6,161 bases of DNA. It comes from Chloroflexota bacterium (GTDB lineage Bacteria > Chloroflexota > Ktedonobacteria > Ktedonobacterales > Ktedonobacteraceae). How positions within the stretch are numbered: position 1 is the first letter of the stretch; each line of letters starts with the position of its first letter. This document shows, piece after piece, positions 1-5,472 of this stretch. Under the pieces are notes generated by a model. It did not search any database, was not told the DNA's origin, and saw only the letters and a program-made list of their open reading frames with translations. The translations under genes and the position numbers were made by a program. The stretch covers positions 1 through 6,161 of the forward strand of contig VBHS01000221.1 of NCBI GenBank assembly GCA_005881295.1, written 5' to 3'.

Positions 1-514
1 TGGTGTAGCTCTGTTAGAAGGGGCGCGGCGTGTTACGTGGCGCGGCCTTTCAGGTACGGTTGGGACGCCGGATTATATGTCCCCTGAGCAGTTGCGAGGC
101 GAGCGCGGCGCGGCAGGCTCCGATATCTACGCGGTTGGTATGATGCTCTATGAAATGCTGAGCGGCCACACGCCATTTGAAGGTGAGAACGTGTTCGCGG
201 TGATGAATCAGCATGTTTCGCAAGACCCTCCCTCGATTCTAAAATTTAACCCTGACCTGTCACCGGAGCTGGCGACTGTTGTGATGCGTGCTATTCGCCG
301 CGATCCGAGCAAGAGATATACTTCGATTGATGAGATGGCTCATGATTTGCGCAACCTGGACGAGGTGAAGCCTGTTCCTTATCGGCCTGATAAGGAACGG
401 CCCGGGGGGCGGTACCGCCGGGCTGTGTATTTGATCCTGGTTATTATTGCTATCTGTCTTGTCATTATCGCTTTTGGTGTTCTTGCTCAACTGGTTCATG
501 GTGTTCCAAGGTGA
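1..514 (+). CDS. Ser/Thr protein kinase, C-terminal part, membrane anchored (5' end outside window)
   Basis: Hanks-type (PknB-like) protein kinase that transfers phosphate from ATP to Ser/Thr of target proteins at the inner face of the membrane. The frame is open from base 2 and gives 170 visible residues. They begin GVALLEG, which fits the residues just after the DF of a DFG motif, so the ATP-binding lobe and catalytic loop lie upstream. Visible are the activation segment and P+1 loop (GTPDYMSPEQ, residues 21-30, with SPE as the APE motif), subdomain IX (SDIYAVG, 40-46) and the subdomain XI arginine (R105 in DPSKRYTS). A Pro/Arg/Lys-rich linker follows (about 122-140), then one hydrophobic helix (about 141-162) and a tail of only about 8 residues. 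There is no PASTA or other outside sensor domain after the helix. The ATG at 77 is an internal Met of the P+1 loop, not the start. Substrate and signal are unknown. Confidence 0.95.
   Translation, partial: GVALLEGARRVTWRGLSGTVGTPDYMSPEQLRGERGAAGSDIYAVGMMLYEMLSGHTPFEGENVFAVMNQHVSQDPPSILKFNPDLSPELATVVMRAIRRDPSKRYTSIDEMAHDLRNLDEVKPVPYRPDKERPGGRYRRAVYLILVIIAICLVIIAFGVLAQLVHGVPR
372..400. repeat. Inverted repeat inside the kinase linker
   Basis: GTTCCTTATC (374-383) is followed by a 5-base spacer and its exact reverse complement GATAAGGAAC (389-398). The stem can extend by one G-T wobble and one C-G pair to 372-400. It lies inside coding sequence for the basic linker (around VPYRPDKER) between kinase domain and membrane helix. 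It could be an RNA hairpin, a binding site or chance; no function can be read from it. Confidence 0.6.
408..419. repeat. 12-bp perfect palindrome in the kinase linker
   Basis: GGCGGTACCGCC reads the same on both strands. It sits 8 bases after the inverted repeat ending at 400 and encodes the Gly/Arg-rich stretch just before the membrane helix. The GC-rich Gly/Arg codons make such palindromes likely by chance, so this is recorded as a sequence fact only. Confidence 0.4.
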
Positions 515-530
515 ATATTTTTTGGGATGT

Positions 531-570
531 CCCCGCCCCCAGTTTAAATTGGCACTTGTTGGGCGCGGGG
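531..570 (+). other. GC-rich inverted repeat after the kinase gene, possible terminator without a U tract
   Basis: CCCCGC (531-536) pairs exactly with GCGGGG (565-570). The stem continues after a single bulged C (564) with CCC (537-539) against GGG (561-563), leaving a loop of 21 bases. It begins 16 bases after the kinase stop. The sequence after it (TATCTATGC) is not a U run, so it is not a standard intrinsic terminator. It overlaps the proposed -35 region of gltB, so it could instead affect promoter use. Confidence 0.35.
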
Positions 571-585
571 TATCTATGCTATACT
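556..585 (+). promoter_or_regulatory. Candidate housekeeping promoter for gltB
   Basis: A -35-like TTGTTG (556-561) is separated by 18 bases from TATACT (580-585). The -10 is preceded by TG at 577-578, giving an extended -10 (TGCTATACT). Transcription would start near 592 and give a leader of about 205 nt before gltB. This is the best match in the spacer, and its placement between kinase and gltB suggests gltB is transcribed separately. It is a consensus match by eye only. Confidence 0.45.
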
Positions 586-613
586 CTGTTAAACAAATGA
601 AGCTGTTTGTGTT

Positions 614-631
614 GTGAGCTTTGTCGCTCAC
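614..631 (+). promoter_or_regulatory. Small hairpin in gltB leader
   Basis: GTGAGC (614-619) and GCTCAC (626-631) form a perfect 6-bp stem with a 6-base loop, about 20 bases after the predicted transcription start. AAGCT at 600-604 can alternatively pair with AGCTT at 617-621, which would exclude this hairpin, so two folds compete. No known riboswitch consensus was recognised. Confidence 0.35.
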
Positions 632-707
632 TTGATCCAGTGTTGCCTCGCACTATGCCCCTTGTTCATTGCCGAACCCACAAAGGATAACGCGCGTAAG
701 TAATGAC

Positions 708-733
708 TTCGACGAGCATTGCAGGTCGTCGAG
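708..733 (+). promoter_or_regulatory. Strong hairpin in gltB leader
   Basis: TCGACGA (709-715) pairs exactly with TCGTCGA (726-732), plus a T-G wobble at 708/733, around a 10-base loop. It lies 66-91 bases before the gltB start in untranslated DNA. No U tract follows, so it is not an attenuator terminator on its own. Confidence 0.4.
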
Positions 734-751
734 CCAAATCGGTTCCAATGT

Positions 752-759
752 AGGCGCCT
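752..759. repeat. 8-bp palindrome in gltB leader
   Basis: AGGCGCCT is a perfect palindrome 39 bases before the gltB start. It is too short to name as an operator, but it is noted because it lies in non-coding DNA close to the ribosome binding site. Confidence 0.25.
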
Positions 760-785
760 TCTCTCTTGAGCAGATTGTATTTACT

Positions 786-792
786 GGGAGGG
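786..792 (+). promoter_or_regulatory. Ribosome binding site that fixes the gltB start
   Basis: GGGAGGG ends 6 bases before the ATG at 799. The longer reading frame starting with TTG at 766 has no purine-rich element before it, and this Shine-Dalgarno would then lie inside the coding sequence. The ATG at 799 is therefore preferred. Confidence 0.8.
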
Positions 793-798
793 CAACGC

Positions 799-3700
799 AT
801 GTACGTTCGTTCTGAGATCGACCCTGAGTATCCCCTGTATGATCCCCGTTGGGAACATGATGCCTGCGGCACCGGTTTTATTGCCCAGGTTTCTGGGGAT
901 GCCAGCCATTACCTGGTACAAACTGCGCTGCAAGCCCTGGCGAATCTCACGCACAGGGGAGCGCAAGATGCTGACGCGGAAACAGGCGATGGCGCCGGTT
1001 TACTTACGCAGATTCCTAAAAATCTCTTTTATGAGGACCTGCTGGCGCGGCATATTACGGCGGCTGACCTCGATGACCTGGCGGTTGGCATGATTTTTTT
1101 GCCGTCGCAGGAGCGTTTTCCGATTTCCAATATACAGTGTCGTCATATTATTGAACAGACACTCAATGAAGTAGGATTGATGCTGCTCAGCTGGCGTAAT
1201 CCACCAATCGATTATAGCCTGCTGGGATCTCGCGCGCGAGAGACGGCCCCCAGTATCGCACAAGTGGTGCTGAAATGCCCACGACACCTTACCGCCCAGC
1301 AGAATGACGGGAAGCTGTATCATGCGCGACGCCTGATTGAGCAGAGGTTAGAGCAGGCGCGGATGAAAGATTGTTATATCGTCTCACTGTCGCGGACAAC
1401 CATTGTGCATAAAGGGCTACTGGCTCCATCTGAGCTACCGCACTTCTACCTCGACCTGCTTGATCCTCGTTATACCAGCGCCTTTGCCATCTTTCACCAG
1501 CGTTACAGCACGAATACTTTTCCTTCCTGGTCGCTGGCGCAGCCCACGCGCCAACTGGCACACAATGGTGAGATCAATACAATCCGGGGCAACCTGCACT
1601 GGATGAAGGCACGCGAAGGCACATTTTTCTCACCGTTTTGGGGGAGCAGGATGAAGGATCTGCTGCCGGTCATCCAGCCGGGAGGGAGTGACTCTGCCCA
1701 ACTGGACAACGCGTTGGAGTTGCTTACGCATTCTGGTCGAGACCTGTTACAGAGCGTACAGATGCTTATACCGCCCGCCTGGGAGCAAGATGCCGAGCTG
1801 ACCAGCGAGCAGCGGGCATGGTGCGAATTTCATGCAGGTATTACCGAACCCTGGGATGGCCCGGCTGCGCTTGTTTTTAGCGATGGCCATTATGTTGGCG
1901 CTGCCCTGGATCGCAACGGATTGCGGCCAGCGCGCTATACCCTCACCTCGCAGGGCCTGCTCATTCTCGCCTCTGAGGCCGGAGTGGTACCTTTAGAAGC
2001 GCATGACGTGGTCGAGAAGGGTCGGCTGGGGCCCGGTGAAATGATTGCTGTCGATTTGCAGCATGGCGTCCTGATGCGCAATAGCGAAATTAAGACAGTG
2101 CTTGCGCAGCGACAGCCATACCAGCGATGGATAGAGCGATACCTGGTGCGCCTGGCAGATATTACGCAGTCGTCGGCGCCTCTTGTCGAAGCTTCGCTCG
2201 ATCCTGCCGAGCTATTCTTTCGCCAGCAACTCTTTGGTTACACGCACGAAGATGTAGAATTTGTGCTGCGCCCTATGCTTACAGAGCGGAAAGAGCCAAT
2301 ATGGAGCATGGGTGATGATACTCCACTCGCAGCTCTCTCCCTGCATTCACGCGATCTCTCCGATTACTTTCAACAGCGTTTTGCCCAGGTGACCAATCCC
2401 CCTATCGATCCTTTACGTGAACGGGGCGTAATGTCGCTTGATTGCTATCTTGGCCGGCGGCAAAACTTTCTTACTGAGAGCGCATTACACGCGCAACTGA
2501 TCCACCTTGAGTCGCCGCTGCTGAACGAGTCTCAACTACGGATAATCGGTAATTTGAAAGCCGACGGTTTCCGCACGCGCACGCTGAATGCCACCTTTGA
2601 AACAGCTGCCGGGGCGGTAGGGTTCGAGGCTGCCCTTGAGAGACTGGAGAAGGAAGCAGTGTCGGCCGTTGCTGACGGCGCGACACTTCTTATAGTCAGT
2701 GACCGAACGGCCAGCCCGGCTTTTGCACCTGTGCCGATGCTTCTTGCTGTTGGAGCGATCCATCAAACGCTTGTGCGGCAGGGTTTGCGTACGTATATCT
2801 CATTACTCTGTGAGACCGCCGCGGCCTGGAATATTCACCAGGTAGCGCTCCTGCTTGGTTATGGCGCGGAAGCTGTTGTGCCATACCTGGCACTGGCGAG
2901 CGTGCGCGCACTGGCGGGCGAGCGACACCTGGAACACCTGACAGGAGAACAGGCGGCGGAGTTGTACCTGCACGTGGTTGAAGAAGGTCTACGTAAAGTT
3001 ATGGCGCGTATGGGAATCTCGACGCTGCGCAATATCATTGGAGCGGGACAGTTTGAAATCGCCGGCCTGGACAAGGCTGTATTGAAACGCTGTTTCACAG
3101 GATTTTCCGCTCACCCTGGAAGCGTCGGCTTTACGCAGGTTGCCCAGCAGGTGATTGAACGCTGCCAGGGACTTGAGCAGCCGGCGGAGAGGCAAGAGGA
3201 TAGCGCAGCGAGTGGACGCAGGAACAAATTGCGCGACAGCGGGCGTTATCGCTTCCGCCGCGATGCTGAATATCATGCCTTTAATCCGCTGCTGGTCAAG
3301 ACTTTACAGAAGGCAGCGCTGAGTGGTGAAAGCGAAGACTACCAGCGCTTCACCAGCATGGTCTACCAGCGTCCCCCAACCGCACTGCGCGATCTTTTTA
3401 CCTTTACGGAAACTACCCCCATTTCACTGGAAGAGGTTGAATCGATGGAGGCGATACGCGCGCGTTTTGTCGCTTCGGCTATGTCCGTCGGCGCGCTGAG
3501 TTCCGAGGCGCACCGCACCATCGCCGCCGCGATGAACAGCATTGGGGGGCGCAACAATACTGGAGAAGGTGGAGAAGATCCAGACTGGTACCATGAAGAC
3601 ATGAACGGTTACCCTGTCAGTAGTAAGATAAAACAGGTGGCCTCGGCCCGTTTTGGAGTGACGACAGAATACCTGGTGCGTGCTGAAGAACTCGAGATCA

Positions 3701-5340
3701 AGATGGCGCAGGGATCGAAACCTGGCGAGGGGGGACAACTGCCGCCAATCAAAGTAACGCAGTTTATTGCAAGGCTGCGGCACACCGCGCCGCAAGTAGC
3801 CTTGATTTCTCCTCCGCCGCATCACGATATCTACAGTATCGAAGACCTGGCACAATTGATTTATGACTTACGGCAGGTCAACCCGCAGGCACGCATAGGC
3901 GTCAAGCTGGTTGCGAGTTCTGGGGTAGGCACCATCGCGGCAGGTGTTGCCAAGGCCCACGCCGATTATGTGCTGATCAGCGGTCATGATGGTGGTACGG
4001 GTGCATCGCCGCTCCAGTCGATTAAACATGCCGGAATATCCTGGGAACGAGGTTTAGCGGAGACGCAACAGGTGCTATTGCGCAATGGTTTGCGGGACCG
4101 GATTAAGGTGAGGGTGGACGGCGGTTTCAAGACGGGCCGCGACGTCATCATTGGCGCGATGCTGGGTGCGGAGGAATTTGGGTTTGGCACGGCTATCCTG
4201 GTTGCTATCGGCTGCGACATGGCGCGGCAGTGTCACCTGAACACGTGTCCAACAGGCATAGCCACACAGCGTGAAGATCTGCGGGCCAAGTTCACGGGTA
4301 GAACGGAGCATATTACTCGCTATCTTACCTTGTTAGCCGAGGAGGTACGCGAGTGGTTGGCACGACTGGGTGTAGCGCGCCTGGATGACCTGATTGGGAG
4401 AGCCGACCTGTTACAATGTACTGCTGAAGCGATTATTGATCCGTCTGCGCTGCTGGTGGCGGCTCCGGGAACCTCGTCAAGGTCAACCCGTGTACGACAG
4501 CCGCAATCGGCATTAGCAGAGGAGTTGCTTGTTGAAGCTGAGCAGGCGCTGCTGGGTGAGCGTAGTGTCGTGACACAACACCAGATCCATAACTACGACA
4601 GGGCAATTGGCGCTGGCCTCGCGGGTGAGATCGCGCGTCGCTATGGGAACGCAGGTTTGCCAGGGGTGAGCATCACCTGTATATTGCAGGGAGCGGCCGG
4701 CCAGAGTTTTGGCGCGTTCTGCCTGCCCGGTATGCGGCTGGTCCTACATGGCGAGGCTAATGATTATGTCGGGAAAAGTATGACCGGCGGTCAGATTATT
4801 ATCGCTCCACCAACTGACTCGAGTTTTGCCGCACATAGAAATACCATTCTTGGCAATACAGTGTTGTACGGGGCCACGGGTGGGCAACTCTTCGCGGCCG
4901 GGCGTGCCGGAGAGCGCTTTGCCGTACGCAATAGCGGAGCATTGGCGGTTGTCGAGGGCGTGGGCGCTCATGCCTGTGAGTATATGACGGGCGGAATGGT
5001 TGTGGTGCTTGGTGAAACTGGAAAGAACTTTGCGGCGGGTATGTCTTCCGGCGTTGCGTATGTCCTGGATACGGCAGGGGTGTTCCCTATGCGGTGTAAT
5101 ACCGAGCTGGTAGAGCTGGAGCGCCTGGATGATGCTGGTGAAATAGAAGCATTGAGAACGGTCATTCAGTGGCATGGGAAAAAGACGCGCAGCTGGCGCG
5201 CTGCCCAGCTACTGGCCGAATGGACGCGGATGCAGAGGGTCTTCTGGCGTGTCTCTCCCCGCGGTTCAGTGTGTACGGCAAGCGACTTTGTCGAGTCCGA
5301 GGATTATGATGCTGCGATGGTAAGAGTACCTCAACGTTGA
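799..5340 (+). CDS. gltB: Glutamate synthase (GOGAT) large subunit
   Basis: Converts glutamine plus 2-oxoglutarate to two glutamates, using FMN and a 3Fe-4S cluster in the cytoplasm; it completes ammonia assimilation with glutamine synthetase. From the ATG at 799 the product is 1513 aa, the usual length. A 22-residue propeptide precedes Cys23 (DACGTGF), the N-terminal nucleophile exposed by processing. The glutaminase domain (about 23-440) has HQRYSTNTFPSW (Arg235), AHNGEIN (Asn256) and GGSDS (Asp298). The central domain covers about 470-780. The FMN/synthase domain has NNTGEGGEDP (919-928), AQGSKPGEGG (Lys974), SGHDGGTGASP (1061-1071) and cluster cysteines 1139, 1145 and 1150 (C-x5-C-x4-C). 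The C-terminal GXGXG helix domain (about 1270-1480) has GAAGQSFGAF and YGATGGQLFAAG. The stretch between GEGGEDP and IKQVAS is short, so the ferredoxin loop of plant/cyanobacterial enzymes is missing and a GltD-dependent NAD(P)H type is inferred. No frameshift or missing key residue is seen. No gltD follows. Confidence 0.97.
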   Translation: MYVRSEIDPEYPLYDPRWEHDACGTGFIAQVSGDASHYLVQTALQALANLTHRGAQDADAETGDGAGLLTQIPKNLFYEDLLARHITAADLDDLAVGMIFLPSQERFPISNIQCRHIIEQTLNEVGLMLLSWRNPPIDYSLLGSRARETAPSIAQVVLKCPRHLTAQQNDGKLYHARRLIEQRLEQARMKDCYIVSLSRTTIVHKGLLAPSELPHFYLDLLDPRYTSAFAIFHQRYSTNTFPSWSLAQPTRQLAHNGEINTIRGNLHWMKAREGTFFSPFWGSRMKDLLPVIQPGGSDSAQLDNALELLTHSGRDLLQSVQMLIPPAWEQDAELTSEQRAWCEFHAGITEPWDGPAALVFSDGHYVGAALDRNGLRPARYTLTSQGLLILASEAGVVPLEAHDVVEKGRLGPGEMIAVDLQHGVLMRNSEIKTVLAQRQPYQRWIERYLVRLADITQSSAPLVEASLDPAELFFRQQLFGYTHEDVEFVLRPMLTERKEPIWSMGDDTPLAALSLHSRDLSDYFQQRFAQVTNPPIDPLRERGVMSLDCYLGRRQNFLTESALHAQLIHLESPLLNESQLRIIGNLKADGFRTRTLNATFETAAGAVGFEAALERLEKEAVSAVADGATLLIVSDRTASPAFAPVPMLLAVGAIHQTLVRQGLRTYISLLCETAAAWNIHQVALLLGYGAEAVVPYLALASVRALAGERHLEHLTGEQAAELYLHVVEEGLRKVMARMGISTLRNIIGAGQFEIAGLDKAVLKRCFTGFSAHPGSVGFTQVAQQVIERCQGLEQPAERQEDSAASGRRNKLRDSGRYRFRRDAEYHAFNPLLVKTLQKAALSGESEDYQRFTSMVYQRPPTALRDLFTFTETTPISLEEVESMEAIRARFVASAMSVGALSSEAHRTIAAAMNSIGGRNNTGEGGEDPDWYHEDMNGYPVSSKIKQVASARFGVTTEYLVRAEELEIKMAQGSKPGEGGQLPPIKVTQFIARLRHTAPQVALISPPPHHDIYSIEDLAQLIYDLRQVNPQARIGVKLVASSGVGTIAAGVAKAHADYVLISGHDGGTGASPLQSIKHAGISWERGLAETQQVLLRNGLRDRIKVRVDGGFKTGRDVIIGAMLGAEEFGFGTAILVAIGCDMARQCHLNTCPTGIATQREDLRAKFTGRTEHITRYLTLLAEEVREWLARLGVARLDDLIGRADLLQCTAEAIIDPSALLVAAPGTSSRSTRVRQPQSALAEELLVEAEQALLGERSVVTQHQIHNYDRAIGAGLAGEIARRYGNAGLPGVSITCILQGAAGQSFGAFCLPGMRLVLHGEANDYVGKSMTGGQIIIAPPTDSSFAAHRNTILGNTVLYGATGGQLFAAGRAGERFAVRNSGALAVVEGVGAHACEYMTGGMVVVLGETGKNFAAGMSSGVAYVLDTAGVFPMRCNTELVELERLDDAGEIEALRTVIQWHGKKTRSWRAAQLLAEWTRMQRVFWRVSPRGSVCTASDFVESEDYDAAMVRVPQR
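1228..1241. repeat. 14-bp palindrome inside gltB
   Basis: TCT, then an alternating CG run of 8 bases, then AGA form a perfect palindrome. It encodes a Ser-Arg-Ala-Arg-Glu stretch in a poorly conserved part of the glutaminase domain. The alternating CG run could be chance from Arg/Ala codons. Confidence 0.3.
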
Positions 5341-5348
5341 GGTACTTT
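5323..5348. terminator. Perfect palindrome over the gltB stop codon, possible terminator
   Basis: AGTACCTCAAC (5325-5335) is followed directly by its exact reverse complement GTTGAGGTACT (5336-5346). A G-T wobble and an A-T pair extend the stem to 5323-5348. As RNA it would form a stem of about 11 pairs with an ACGU loop. The gltB stop TGA (5338-5340) lies in the right arm. Only UUU follows before CGCC, so the U tract is weak. It may end transcription or protect the 3' end of the mRNA; as DNA it could also bind a dimeric protein. Confidence 0.5.
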
Positions 5349-5382
5349 CGCCATCCCGGCAAGGTAACTGCATAGAACTGTA

Positions 5383-5389
5383 ACCTCCT
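5383..5389 (+). promoter_or_regulatory. Anti-Shine-Dalgarno-like element
   Basis: ACCTCCT is the exact reverse complement of AGGAGGT at 5460-5466, the Shine-Dalgarno of the next gene. Pairing would close a loop containing the stem-loop at 5396-5429 and hide the ribosome binding site. This is inferred from complementarity only, and it requires that transcription starts before 5383. Confidence 0.35.
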
Positions 5390-5395
5390 CCGAAT

Positions 5396-5429
5396 ATACC
5401 AATGGGGACCGGAAATTTTTCCGGGGTAT
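5396..5429 (+). promoter_or_regulatory. Two-part stem-loop upstream of the TIGR03118-family gene
   Basis: CCGGAAA (5409-5415) pairs with TTTCCGG (5418-5424) around TT; the innermost pairs probably open to a larger loop. Directly outside on the right, GGTAT (5425-5429) pairs with ATACC (5396-5400), leaving AATGGGGA (5401-5408) bulged on the left. It lies 43 bases before the start codon. The T run is inside the hairpin, so it does not look like a terminator. It may be an mRNA leader structure. Confidence 0.4.
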
Positions 5430-5457
5430 CGCCACCGTGTCTATTTCACAATACGTC

Positions 5458-5466
5458 AAAGGAGGT
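5458..5466 (+). promoter_or_regulatory. Consensus ribosome binding site
   Basis: AAAGGAGGT is a near-perfect match to the 16S rRNA 3' end complement and ends 6 bases before the ATG at 5473. It fixes this start over the second ATG at 5488 and suggests strong translation when unpaired. Confidence 0.85.
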
Positions 5467-5472
5467 ATTTCT

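Noticed and set aside
511..600. Small frame from GTG 511 (29 codons) overlapping the kinase stop by four bases
   Set aside because: It has only a weak AAGG before it, runs through the GC-rich inverted repeat and the proposed promoter, and has no recognisable protein features.
576..617. 13-codon frame beginning at ATG 576 as a possible leader peptide
   Set aside because: Its start codon lies inside the proposed -10 region, it has no run of Glu, Gln or other regulatory codons, and it has no good ribosome binding site.
655..690. 11-codon frame from ATG 655 in the gltB leader
   Set aside because: There is no Shine-Dalgarno before it and no regulatory codon pattern; a frame this short is expected by chance.
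766..798. Extended gltB start at TTG 766, adding 11 residues
   Set aside because: There is no Shine-Dalgarno before it. GGGAGGG at 786-792 is ideally spaced for the ATG at 799, and the resulting 22-residue propeptide before Cys23 is reasonable for GltB.
592..798. T-box or glutamine riboswitch in the gltB leader
   Set aside because: The T-box AGGGTGG-type motif is absent, and only short scattered fragments resemble the glutamine riboswitch core (GTTCAT near 664), not in a convincing order. Left as a structured leader only.
4744..5175. 143-residue frame on the minus strand inside gltB, and similar minus-strand frames at 3424-3855 and 5659-6129
   Set aside because: They lie opposite well-conserved coding sequence, show no recognisable domain, and are typical antisense shadows in GC-rich genes.
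5341..5472. Separate promoter for the secreted-protein gene (TATACC at 5395-5400)
   Set aside because: No acceptable -35 hexamer lies 16-18 bases upstream, and the sequence is part of the stem-loop, so the match is not strong enough to list.
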